A DNA stretch of 61,561 nt from Allobosea sp. Root381 (GTDB lineage: Bacteria; Pseudomonadota; Alphaproteobacteria; Rhizobiales; Beijerinckiaceae), in contig NZ_LMJT01000019.1 in NCBI RefSeq assembly GCF_001429395.1, positions 1 through 61,561 of the forward strand, in the 5' to 3' direction. Shown here piece after piece: positions 54,292 through 61,561 of this stretch (positions are counted from its first letter, which is position 1; every line of letters starts with the position of its first letter). The notes beneath the pieces were generated by a model, which did not search any database, was not told the DNA's origin, and worked only from the letters and a program-made list of their open reading frames with translations. The position numbers and the translations under genes were made by a program.

Positions 54292-55293
54292 ATGCCTCTG
54301 CATCGCCGCACCGTCCTCTACCTTGCCGTCGGCCTTTGCGGATGGAGCGCTTTGGCTTTCGCCCAGCAGGTCGACCCGCTTCCGTCCTGGAACGAGGGAA
54401 AGGCCAAGCAGACGATTCTCGACTTCGTTTCCAGGGTGACGCGCGAGCGCGGCCAGGACTTCGTGCCCCCGGAAAGGCGGATCGCCACCTTCGACAATGA
54501 CGGGACGTTGTGGGCCGAGCAGCCGATCTATTTCCAGTTCCAGTTCGCCATCGACGAGATCAAGCGGCTCGCCGGACAAAACCCTGCCCTGAAAGGCAAG
54601 GAGCCGTTTCGCTCCGTGCTGGCCGGAGACATCAAGGCGCTGACGGCGGATAATCACAAGGGTCTCGGCCAGGTGCTGGCGCGGACCCATTCCGGCACGA
54701 CCACCGATGCCTTCGCGCTCTCGGTTGCCAACTGGCTGTCCTCGGCCCGGCACCCGACGAAGCAGCGCCGCTATGACGAGTTGATCTACCAGCCCCAGAT
54801 CGAGCTGCTCCAGCACCTTCGGGCAAACGGTTTCAAGACCTTCATCGTCTCCGGCGGTGGTGTCGAGTTCATGCGGGTCTTCGCCGAGAAGGCCTACGGC
54901 ATCCCACCCGAGCAGATCGTCGGCTCCTCCGGCGTGGTGACGTTTCGCCTCGACGGCAGCGGCAAGCCAGAACTCTTCAAGGAGGCCAAGGTAGAGTTCG
55001 TCGATGACGGGCCGGGCAAGCCCGTCGGCATCAACCGCTTCATCGGCCGTCGTCCGATCCTCGCGTTCGGCAACTCCGACGGCGACCTCCAGATGCTGCA
55101 GTACACCGCCGGGGGAGATGGGCCGAGGCTTGCGCTGATCATCCACCACACCGATGCCGAACGGGAATGGGCCTACGACCGGACCTCGCGGATCGGCAAG
55201 CTCGACAAGGCTCTGGACGAGGCCAATGCGAAAGGCTGGACCGTGGTTGACATGAAGGACGACTGGAAGACCGTCTTCCCGGAGGCGAAGTGA
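54292..55293 (+). CDS. HAD-family phosphatase, exported
   Basis: The 333-residue protein has a signal peptide (residues 1-24) and the HAD motif I FDNDGTLW with nucleophile Asp68 and acid/base Asp70. Motif II is FIVSGGGVEFMR and motif IV is AFGNSDGDLQML. It resembles periplasmic haloacid-dehalogenase-like acid phosphatases. It probably removes phosphate from a small molecule. Its stop overlaps the FGE gene start (GTGA). Confidence 0.88.
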   Translation: MPLHRRTVLYLAVGLCGWSALAFAQQVDPLPSWNEGKAKQTILDFVSRVTRERGQDFVPPERRIATFDNDGTLWAEQPIYFQFQFAIDEIKRLAGQNPALKGKEPFRSVLAGDIKALTADNHKGLGQVLARTHSGTTTDAFALSVANWLSSARHPTKQRRYDELIYQPQIELLQHLRANGFKTFIVSGGGVEFMRVFAEKAYGIPPEQIVGSSGVVTFRLDGSGKPELFKEAKVEFVDDGPGKPVGINRFIGRRPILAFGNSDGDLQMLQYTAGGDGPRLALIIHHTDAEREWAYDRTSRIGKLDKALDEANAKGWTVVDMKDDWKTVFPEAK

Positions 55294-56252
55294 ACATCGC
55301 CGTCGCGCAGGCGAGGCCCGCCTTCACGGACGACATGATATCGATCCCGGGCGGGACCTTCATGATGGGGTCCGATCGGCATTACGCCGAGGAGGCGCCT
55401 TGCCATCGCGTCACGGTCGACGCTATCCGGATCGACGCGACGCCCGTCACCAACCGTCAATTCCGGGCTTTCGTCGAGGCGACCGGCCACGTCACGCTGG
55501 CCGAGATCGCACCCGATCCGAAGGACTATCCCGGCGCCCTGCCCCACATGCTTCGGGCGGGCTCGCTGATGTTCGACCCGCCAACGCATCCGGTCGACAT
55601 CCGCGACTGGTCGCAATGGTGGACCTTCAAGTTCGGGGCGACCAGGCGCAAGCCCTACGGCTCGGGCTCGACGATCAAGGCGCTCGACGATCATCCCGTG
55701 GTCCATGTCGCCTACCGCGACGCCGAGGCCTATGCCGCCTGGGCCGGCAAGGAACTGCCGACCGAAGCCGAATGGGAGTTCGCCGCCTGGGGCGGTCGCG
55801 ACGGATGCGAATTCGCCTGGGGCGATGAGCTGACGCCAGGGGGGCGGCACATGGCCAACACCTGGCAGGGCAACTTCCCCAACGAGAACAGCAAGGAGGA
55901 CGGGTGGGCGCGGACCTCCCCAGTCGGCAGCTACCCAGCCAATGGCTACGGCCTCTACGACATGATCGGAAACGTCTGGGAATGGACCGCGGACTTCTGG
56001 TCGACGCGACATCAGGCGGACGCGCCGAAGGCCTGCTGCGTGCCGCAGAACCCGCGTGGAGGGCCGGAGGCCGACAGCTACGATCCGCGTCAGCCGGCGA
56101 TCCGCATTCCCCGGAAGGTTCTGAAGGGGGGATCGCATCTCTGCGCGCCGAGCTATTGCCGCCGGTATCGCCCGGCCGCTCGCCATGCCGAGCCGATCGA
56201 CACCTCGGCCAGCCATGTCGGGTTTCGCTGCGTGGTGAGAAACGCGCCATGA
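55290..56252 (+). CDS. Formylglycine-generating enzyme (sulfatase maturase)
   Basis: The 320-residue protein is an FGE/SUMF1 enzyme that oxidises a sulfatase cysteine to formylglycine. It has ISIPGGTFMMGSD, LPTEAEWEFAAWGGRDG and GNVWEWTADFW. Both catalytic cysteines are present, Cys285 and Cys290 in GGSHLCAPSYCRRYRPAAR, as in human FGE (CHRSYC). It has no signal peptide, so it acts in the cytosol before sulfatase export. The start is GTG overlapping the HAD stop. It probably matures the nearby CTAGR sulfatase. Confidence 0.92.
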   Translation: MNIAVAQARPAFTDDMISIPGGTFMMGSDRHYAEEAPCHRVTVDAIRIDATPVTNRQFRAFVEATGHVTLAEIAPDPKDYPGALPHMLRAGSLMFDPPTHPVDIRDWSQWWTFKFGATRRKPYGSGSTIKALDDHPVVHVAYRDAEAYAAWAGKELPTEAEWEFAAWGGRDGCEFAWGDELTPGGRHMANTWQGNFPNENSKEDGWARTSPVGSYPANGYGLYDMIGNVWEWTADFWSTRHQADAPKACCVPQNPRGGPEADSYDPRQPAIRIPRKVLKGGSHLCAPSYCRRYRPAARHAEPIDTSASHVGFRCVVRNAP

Positions 56253-56365
56253 CGGACGCCGGAAATGATCAGTCCGGCTCGACAGCGCTCGTCGCGGTCA
56301 AAGACCTCGAGGCCCACATCAACCAGGACATCATCGGCCAGGAGCGCGTCGGTCCGATGTTCTAA
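56249..56365 (+). pseudogene. MoxR N-terminal stub (38 codons)
   Basis: This frame overlaps the FGE stop by four bases (ATGA) and reads VKDLEAHINQDIIGQERV, matching IRDLEARINQDIIGQKRV of the MoxR protein encoded at 12484. It then ends GPMF and stops. The rest of the ATPase is missing, and the next sequence is the 3' end of a convergent MerR gene. It shows that a MoxR gene once followed the FGE gene. It could still be translated as a short peptide. Confidence 0.8.
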
Positions 56366-56823
56366 TGATCCGAACTGCAGCAGCTGTGATCGGCCAGCGC
56401 TTCGATGATGGCGCAGTCGCAGGCCTGCACTCCGCCCGAGCATGTCGCCGCGATACGCTGCAGCTCGCTCTCCAGGGACCGCAGCCGGGCGATCTTGTGG
56501 CGGACATCGGCGAGATGGGCGACGGCGATCGCATGCGCCTTGTCGCAGGCCATGCCGGGCGTGTCGGAGAGGTGCAGCAGCGTGCGGATCCCATCCACCG
56601 GGAAGCCGAGGTCGCGCGCATGCTTGATGAAGGCAAGGCGCTCCAGATGCGCACGGCCGTAGCGCCGCTGATTGCCATCCGAGCGCTCGGGGAGCGGCAG
56701 CAGGTCGACCTGCTCGTAATAGCGAATGGTCACGACTTTCACCCCCGTCCGCTCGGCGAGGGCGCCGATCGGCATCACGACATCCGGTTTCATCGCATCC
56801 GGTTTCATCGCATCCGGTTTCAT
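56362..56823 (-). CDS. MerR-family heavy-metal regulator (ZntR/CadR/PbrR type)
   Basis: The 153-residue regulator has the MerR helix-turn-helix (PIGALAERTGVKVVTIRYYE, ERSDGNQRRYG) and metal-site cysteines: Cys93 in GMACDKAHA, Cys128 and Cys135/137 in CSGGVQACDC, and a Cys-rich tail (ADHSCCSSDH). It controls the divergent P-type ATPase. The start at 56823 follows GAAGG; it places three MKPDA-type repeats before the canonical MPIGAL start at 56775, which remains an alternative. Confidence 0.9.
   Translation of the reverse strand: MKPDAMKPDAMKPDVVMPIGALAERTGVKVVTIRYYEQVDLLPLPERSDGNQRRYGRAHLERLAFIKHARDLGFPVDGIRTLLHLSDTPGMACDKAHAIAVAHLADVRHKIARLRSLESELQRIAATCSGGVQACDCAIIEALADHSCCSSDH
56781..56823 (-). 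repeat. Three 15-base tandem repeats at the merR start
   Basis: The plus-strand unit CATCCGGTTTCATCG occurs three times in a row (the last partly diverged). On the minus strand it encodes MKPDA-MKPDA-MKPDV. Each copy supplies an in-frame ATG, so repeat number changes the N-terminal length or start choice without a frameshift. Confidence 0.85.
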
Positions 56824-56842
56824 GGCGGCCTTCATTTTTCGC

Positions 56843-56873
56843 TTGAACCTGAAGTGGCTAGAGGTCGTACATG
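56843..56873 (+). promoter_or_regulatory. MerR-type promoter of the metal ATPase gene
   Basis: TTGAAC (-35, 56843-56848) and TACATG (-10, 56868-56873) are separated by 19 bases, the long spacer typical of MerR-controlled promoters. The spacer carries an imperfect dyad ACCTGAAG...CTAGAGGT at 56847-56865, the expected regulator site. It lies between the divergent merR and ATPase genes and drives the ATPase. Confidence 0.75.
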
Positions 56874-56908
56874 GGTTGTCTCGATGTGTCGTCAAGCAGG
56901 AGACAACG

Positions 56909-59230
56909 ATGGCAGCAACGACCGACCGCAAGGAATCCGCGCTCAGCTGGACCATCGGCGGCATGGATTGCGCGAGTTGCGCGGCCAAGGTCCGCGGGGC
57001 TGTCGAGAAGCTGCCCGGCGTCTCCGATGTCAGCGTGGCGCTGATGTCCGAAACGCTGAAGCTGCGGCTAGACGAGGCGCAGACAAAGCCTGATGCGATC
57101 GAAAGGCGCGTCGCGAGCCTCGGCTACACGTTATCGCAGGTCGCCAGGCCTGGTGAGGCTGCGGCCGTGCGGGACAGCGAAGCTACCCGCTGCGGCCACG
57201 AGCATGACCATGATCATGCGCACAAGCACAACCATGAGCATGCGAAGCAGCATGTTCATAGCCCCGGCTGCTCCGGTCACGACCATCATCACGATCACGG
57301 CCACGAAAATGCTGTCGGCCACGGCATGCCCGGCCATGTCCACGAGATCACGCCGGCCGGCGTCTCCTGGTATCAAACGAACAAGGGGCGTCTCGTCCTG
57401 CTAACCGGCGCTTTGCTGGCCGGGGCGTGGACGGCGAGCCTGGTCTGGCACGGCGGGTCCTACTGGCTGTTCTTCGCCGCCTGCATGATCGGCCTGGTGC
57501 CGGTGGCGCGCCGGGCCTTCGCGGCCGCAGCAGCCGGGATGCCCTTCACCATCGAAATGCTGATGACGATCGCGGCGACCGGGGCCCTGCTGATCGGTGC
57601 GGCCGAGGAGGCGGCCCTGGTCGTCTTCCTCTTCGCCGTCGGCGAGGTGCTGGAGGGCGTCGCTGCGGACCGGGCGCGCAATTCGATCCGGGCGCTCGGC
57701 GAGCTCGTACCGAAGACCGCGCTCGTCGAAGAGAACGGCGAGACCCGGCAGATCGATGCCGCAGCGCTCGTCATCGGCCAGACCGTCCTGGTCCGACCCG
57801 GCGACCGCATCCCGGCCGATGGCGAGATCGTCTCCGGCACCTCGGGCATCGATGAGAGCCCGGTAACCGGAGAGTCCGTGCCGAAGACCAAGGGCGTCGG
57901 GGAAGCCGTCTTCGCCGGCTCGGTGAACCGCGAGGCGGCGCTGCGCATACGCGTCACCAGGGCCACAGAAGACAACACGATCGCCCGCATCATCCGCCTC
58001 GTCGAGGAGGCGCAGGAGGCACGCGCGCCGACCGAGCGCTTCATCGACCGCTTCTCGCGGATTTACATGCCGATCATCGTCGCGCTCGCGGTGCTGGTAG
58101 CCTTGGTACCGCCTCTTGCGCTCGGCGCCGATTGGGGCACCTGGATCTACCGTGCGCTGGCGCTGCTGCTGATCGGCTGCCCCTGCGCGCTGGTCATCTC
58201 GGTGCCGGCTTCGATCGCGGCCTCTCTCTCCACCGGCGCGCGCCAGGGGCTGCTGCTGAAGGGGGGTGTGGTCATCGAGGCCGCCGCCAGGACCGGCGTC
58301 GTCGCCTTCGACAAGACCGGAACCCTGACCGCAGGCACCCCGCGCGTCACCGATGTCGTGGCCCTGGCGCAGGACGAGCGCAGGGTGATCGAGCTGGCGG
58401 CCGCGGTGGAAACGGGATCGAGCCATCCGCTCGCGCTCGCCATCCTCGAGCGGGCGAAGGCCCATGTCATTCCGATCCGCCCGGCCGCCGAGGCCGGCGC
58501 CATCCCCGGCCAGGGAGTCTCTGGTTCGCTCGACGGCGTCGCGATCTTCGTCGGCGCGCCGCGTCACGCGCTGTCGCGGGCAACGTTCGACGACGTTGCG
58601 AAGGCCCATGTCGAGCGGCTCGAAACCACCGGAAAGACTGTCGCGGCAGTGATCGCCGACGGAACGCTCACCGGGCTGATCGCTCTGCGCGACGAGCCGC
58701 GAGACGATGCGGCAGCCGCAGTCGCGGAACTCAAGGCCATGGGCATCCGCTCGCTGATGCTCACCGGCGACAATGCTCGCACCGGCACGGCGATCGCCGG
58801 CTCGCTCGGCATGGAGGCGAAGGCCGAGCTGATGCCGGACGACAAGGTCGCGGCGATCAAGAACTTGTCCGCGACCGCCCCGGTGATGATGGTCGGCGAC
58901 GGCATCAACGATGCGCCGGCGCTCGCCGCTGCCAGCCTGGGCGTGGCGATGGGCTCCGGAACAGACGTCGCGCTCGAGACTGCCGACGGCGCGATCCTGA
59001 AGAGCCGGGTCCGCGACGTTCCGGCGATGATCCGGCTGGCGCGGGCGACGATGGCCAATATCCGCGTCAACATCACCATCGCGCTGGGGCTGAAGGCCGT
59101 GTTCCTGGTAACGAGCGTGCTCGGATATACGGGGCTCTGGGTCGCGATCCTCGCCGATACCGGGGCGACCGTCATCGTCACCGCCAACGCGCTGCGGCTG
59201 CTGCGCTTCGACGCGAGCAAGACGGGCTGA
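56909..59230 (+). CDS. Zn/Cd/Pb-translocating P-type ATPase (CadA/ZntA type)
   Basis: The 773-residue efflux pump begins with an HMA metal-binding domain (GMDCASC, Cys21 and Cys24). A histidine/aspartate-rich loop follows (about 93-150, with CGHEHDHDHAHKHNHEH). The membrane CPC metal site (GCPCALV) is near residue 424, the phosphorylated Asp in DKTGTLT near 469, the SSHPLA motif near 508, and GDGINDAP near 663. It exports Zn, Cd or Pb ions. The ATG at 56909 follows CAGGAG. A His-rich loop of about 55 residues is larger than in E. coli ZntA. Confidence 0.94.
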   Translation: MAATTDRKESALSWTIGGMDCASCAAKVRGAVEKLPGVSDVSVALMSETLKLRLDEAQTKPDAIERRVASLGYTLSQVARPGEAAAVRDSEATRCGHEHDHDHAHKHNHEHAKQHVHSPGCSGHDHHHDHGHENAVGHGMPGHVHEITPAGVSWYQTNKGRLVLLTGALLAGAWTASLVWHGGSYWLFFAACMIGLVPVARRAFAAAAAGMPFTIEMLMTIAATGALLIGAAEEAALVVFLFAVGEVLEGVAADRARNSIRALGELVPKTALVEENGETRQIDAAALVIGQTVLVRPGDRIPADGEIVSGTSGIDESPVTGESVPKTKGVGEAVFAGSVNREAALRIRVTRATEDNTIARIIRLVEEAQEARAPTERFIDRFSRIYMPIIVALAVLVALVPPLALGADWGTWIYRALALLLIGCPCALVISVPASIAASLSTGARQGLLLKGGVVIEAAARTGVVAFDKTGTLTAGTPRVTDVVALAQDERRVIELAAAVETGSSHPLALAILERAKAHVIPIRPAAEAGAIPGQGVSGSLDGVAIFVGAPRHALSRATFDDVAKAHVERLETTGKTVAAVIADGTLTGLIALRDEPRDDAAAAVAELKAMGIRSLMLTGDNARTGTAIAGSLGMEAKAELMPDDKVAAIKNLSATAPVMMVGDGINDAPALAAASLGVAMGSGTDVALETADGAILKSRVRDVPAMIRLARATMANIRVNITIALGLKAVFLVTSVLGYTGLWVAILADTGATVIVTANALRLLRFDASKTG

Positions 59231-59319
59231 CGCCATTGCCATGGTATTCCGCGCGAGGTCGGCGACGGCTCGATCTCCTGTTCAGACTTCGTTAGCCGTC
59301 GAGCTCCAGAGTCGTCTGC

Positions 59320-60378
59320 ATGACTGCGTTCCGCCGCTCCCCCTTGGCGCGCCTTGCGCTCGCTTCCGTCCTTGCCGGCGCGCTTCTCTCCGGCTGCGTG
59401 GTCGGCGAGGGCGATGACCGTCACCTGCAGCCCTTGCCGGCCCGGCTGGTCTCCGAGATGTCGGCGAAGGGCATGAGCCAGAGCGATCCGATCCTGGTGC
59501 GCATCTTCAAGAAGGAGAGCGAACTCGAGGTCTGGAAGCGCGACCGCAGCGGGCAATACGCCCTGCTCAAGACCTATCCGATGTGCCGCTGGTCGGGCCA
59601 GCTCGGCCCGAAGAGGCGCGAAGGCGACCGGCAGGCGCCCGAGGGCTTCTACACCGTGACGGCCGACCTGATGAATCCGCGCTCGCAATTCTACCTGTCG
59701 TTCAACCTCGGCTACCCGAACCCGCTGGAGCAGTCGCAGGGCTATTCCGGCTCGGCGCTGATGGTCCACGGCGCCTGCACCTCGGCCGGCTGCTTCGCCA
59801 TGACCGACGAAGGCGTCACCGAGATCTACGGACTGGCTCGCGAGGCCTTCGCCGGTGGCCAGCGCAGCTTCCAGGTTCAGGCGCTTCCGTTCCGGATGAC
59901 GCCGGAGAACATGGCGCGGCATCGCAACAACCCGAACTTCGCCTTCTGGCAAAACCTGAAGGAGGGGTCGGACCATTTCGATGCGACCAGGCAACCTCCC
60001 AGGCTCGCCGCCTGCGACAGGAGATATGTCTTCAACGCAGCGGAAGGCTCGGGCCCGATGACGCCGGGGGCGGCCTGTCCACCGTACGCGATCGATCCCG
60101 CGATCGAGCCCCTCGTCTACCGGAAGCGGGATCGCGACGCGGCACGCTTCGCCGAGCTGGTCGGCACGGGCTCTCCTGCGATGAGCTACGCGCATCTCGA
60201 TGGCGGGATGCACAAGAGCTTCCGCACGCTGCTGAAAGATCTCGGCCCGGAGCGGATGCAGCCGATGGTCGCCGGAAAGGTCGCGATCAGCCGGCCAGAG
60301 GCCGCATTGGCAGACCCCTTCGAAGGCGATGACGGGTTGGGGCGCGCGGACACGACCGGGTCGCTCGCCCAACGCTGA
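59320..60378 (+). CDS. L,D-transpeptidase lipoprotein (YafK-like)
   Basis: The 352-residue protein has a lipoprotein signal (lipobox LLSGC, Cys26). The catalytic motif HGACTSAGC has His150 and the nucleophile Cys158. YafK-like L,D-transpeptidases modify or detach peptidoglycan-linked lipoproteins. It is placed 89 bases after the metal ATPase and is transcribed in the same direction but with its own start. A C-terminal extension of about 170 residues has no recognised domain. Confidence 0.9.
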   Translation: MTAFRRSPLARLALASVLAGALLSGCVVGEGDDRHLQPLPARLVSEMSAKGMSQSDPILVRIFKKESELEVWKRDRSGQYALLKTYPMCRWSGQLGPKRREGDRQAPEGFYTVTADLMNPRSQFYLSFNLGYPNPLEQSQGYSGSALMVHGACTSAGCFAMTDEGVTEIYGLAREAFAGGQRSFQVQALPFRMTPENMARHRNNPNFAFWQNLKEGSDHFDATRQPPRLAACDRRYVFNAAEGSGPMTPGAACPPYAIDPAIEPLVYRKRDRDAARFAELVGTGSPAMSYAHLDGGMHKSFRTLLKDLGPERMQPMVAGKVAISRPEAALADPFEGDDGLGRADTTGSLAQR

Positions 60379-60583
60379 GCGGACGGAGGTTCCACGCCAA
60401 GCTGCTGTTCGAGCTGGTCGGGCTGGCCTCGGTCGCGGAATGTCGCATTGCTAGGCCGTCCAGGCCTCGCTATGCCCTCGCCGTGGTCGATCGCTCACCC
60501 AGAGCCACTGTCGCGATCGCGTCCCAGGTCCACGACGCCGAGACGCCGGCACCGGTGAGGCAATCCGATCCTTGAGGCAACCC

Positions 60584-61204
60584 ATGCCGATCTTGAAATG
60601 GATTCGCTACGGCGCCTGGACGGGCGTCGCCCTGATGGCCTTGGCGGGAGCCGCCATCGTGATGGGGTGGTGGCAAGTCGACGGGCCCGGCCGGCCGGAT
60701 GCCGTTCGCACGGCTCAACAGACCATGCTCCCCATCGGAGGCGCGTTCACGCTGGTCGATCATTCCGGCAAGACGGTCACCGACGCCGACTACCGCGGTA
60801 AGCCGATGGCGGTGTTCTTCGGGTTCACCCATTGTCCCGAGGTCTGCCCGACCACGCTGACGCAGATGGCCAGCCTCACCAGGCAGATCGGAGCCGAGGC
60901 GGACCGCTTGCAGATCCTGCTGATCACGGTCGATCCCGAGCGCGATACGCCGGAGCAGCTCGCGCTCTACCTTCAATCCTTCGATCCCAAGGTCGTCGGC
61001 CTGACGGGTTCGCAGGAGCAGGTCGAGACCGCGCTCAAGGCCTACAAGGCCTATGCGAAGAAGATCCCGACAGACGACGGCTACACCATGGACCACTCGG
61101 CCTCTGTCTATCTGATGAAGGCCGACGGCAGCTTCCGGACGATGATCGATTATCACGAGGACGATAAGTCCGCCCTCGCCAAGATCCGCATGGTGCTCGA
61201 CTGA
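60584..61204 (+). CDS. SCO1/SenC-family copper chaperone
   Basis: The 206-residue protein has an N-terminal membrane anchor (residues 10-29) and a thioredoxin-like domain with the copper motif THCPEVCPTT (Cys84 and Cys88) and the third ligand His171 (YTMDHSASVY). SCO proteins load copper into cytochrome c oxidase or act as thiol reductases in the periplasm. The ATG at 60584 is preferred to TTG at 60572. Confidence 0.93.
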   Translation: MPILKWIRYGAWTGVALMALAGAAIVMGWWQVDGPGRPDAVRTAQQTMLPIGGAFTLVDHSGKTVTDADYRGKPMAVFFGFTHCPEVCPTTLTQMASLTRQIGAEADRLQILLITVDPERDTPEQLALYLQSFDPKVVGLTGSQEQVETALKAYKAYAKKIPTDDGYTMDHSASVYLMKADGSFRTMIDYHEDDKSALAKIRMVLD

Positions 61205-61282
61205 GCACACGCACCTGACGGCGGTCGGCGTTGGCCTGCTGACGCGCTGCTGTTCCCCGCCCTTCCCGCTCCTTCCAGAAAA

Positions 61283-61306
61283 AAGGGCGCCGTTTCCGGC
61301 GCCCTT
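61283..61306 (-). terminator. Rho-independent terminator for the minus-strand RTX gene
   Basis: AAGGGCGCC and GGCGCCCTT form a perfect 9-bp stem with a 6-base loop. On the minus strand the stem is followed by a run of T (TTTTTTCT), 30 bases after the RTX stop. It may also act on the plus-strand SCO message, but the T-run there is poor. Confidence 0.85.
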
Positions 61307-61335
61307 CCTCGTTGTCGTCTGGATCTGTTTTCCGC

Positions 61336-61561
61336 TCAGACGAAGCGGAAGTCGTCCTGGGCGAGGCTGGCGAGCTGGATACCCTTCAGCGTCAGCGCGG
61401 TGTCGGCGTCGATCGTGAAGACCGTGTCGTTGCCGACCTGCGCGGCCGCGTCCATCGCCGCATCGAAATCGGCGAAGACGTCCGTGTCGAACTCGAGGAC
61501 GTCCGAACTCGAGCCCGTCGTCCTGAAGTCGGTGACCGTGTCCTTGCCGAAGCCGGCCGCG
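61336..61561 (-). CDS. RTX-type calcium-binding protein, C-terminal end
   Basis: The visible 74 codons read GKDTVTDFRTTGSSSDVLEF, then DTDVFADFDAAMDAAAQVG and NDTVFTIDADTALTLKGIQL, ending DDFRFV. This is the standard C-terminus of hemolysin-type RTX proteins (xxGSDVLQFDxxVFADFDAV...LxxLxADDFRF), which holds the type I secretion signal. The gene continues to the right of the window. Secretion would need an ABC exporter like the one broken at 104-1312. Confidence 0.85.
   Translation of the reverse strand, partial: AAGFGKDTVTDFRTTGSSSDVLEFDTDVFADFDAAMDAAAQVGNDTVFTIDADTALTLKGIQLASLAQDDFRFV

Noticed and set aside
52654..55149. Minus-strand frame of 831 codons opposite DUF1254 and HAD genes
   Set aside because: Antisense shadow with no ribosome site or motif.
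56781..56823. Short tandem repeats considered as a CRISPR-like array
   Set aside because: The units are 15 bases with no spacers and lie in frame at the start of merR.
60379..60583. Gap before the SCO gene examined for a small gene or RNA
   Set aside because: No open frame with a start signal and no stable structure or terminator was found.

Overview
The window is GC-rich (mid-60s percent by eye) and reads as an alphaproteobacterial chromosome, most likely Hyphomicrobiales of a Bosea/Methylobacterium type. That placement is an inference from codon bias, gene families and operon layouts, not from a marker gene. No rRNA, tRNA or CRISPR array was seen. The region is mosaic: intact metabolic and stress operons are separated by short gaps carrying transposase scars and broken genes.

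Layout. (1) 1-1730: one end of an IS3-family element has truncated a type I secretion ABC transporter gene. A small Gly/Ser-rich protein gene lies just upstream of that gene on the same strand. (2) 1731-2663: a gap holding a frameshifted DapA-type remnant and a leader hairpin. (3) 2664-12284: a complete potassium-uptake operon (small membrane peptide, kdpF, A, extra small membrane protein, B, C, D, E), followed by a PtsN-like EIIA protein and a DUF4118 membrane protein resembling KdpD without its kinase. (4) 12413-18758: a MoxR AAA+ ATPase with DUF58, DUF4381, two VWA proteins, a TPR protein and a BatD-like protein, largely linked by ATGA overlaps. (5) 18787-21341: an IS5-type scar, an adenylate cyclase fused to a formylglycine-enzyme-like domain, and a DUF4399 protein.

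(6) 21748-38642: a large catabolic cluster. It holds a LysR regulator, an amidohydrolase, an agmatinase-type ureohydrolase, an M20 carbamoylase-type hydrolase, an MmgE/PrpD protein, a divergent hydantoin-racemase-like protein, a dihydropyrimidinase/hydantoinase, an M20 deacylase, a three-domain RidA protein, a DUF1028 protein and a complete peptide-type ABC importer. Together they suggest import and stepwise hydrolysis of a cyclic amidine, hydantoin or guanidino compound. (7) 38654-42904: a GNAT gene, a cyclase remnant, a second LysR gene, a Tat-exported amidohydrolase and an ankyrin-repeat protein. (8) 42919-49642: an IS630 scar, a giant autotransporter, a substrate-binding-protein fragment and an outer-membrane MetA-type protein.

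(9) 49728-56365: a sulfatase island with a small protein, a 266-residue putative regulator, an arylsulfatase, a DUF1254 protein, a HAD phosphatase, a genuine formylglycine-generating enzyme and a 38-codon moxR stub. (10) 56362-61561: a MerR regulator divergent from a His-rich Zn/Cd/Pb P-type ATPase, an L,D-transpeptidase lipoprotein, a SCO1-type copper chaperone, a terminator and the C-terminal end of an RTX protein.

The strongest new signals are three: a near-identical palindrome (GTAACNGTTAC) in front of the MoxR operon, upstream of the arylsulfatase, and in the intergenic region that opens the sulfatase island; the moxR stub that ends the sulfatase operon; and the unusual enzyme combination of the catabolic cluster.
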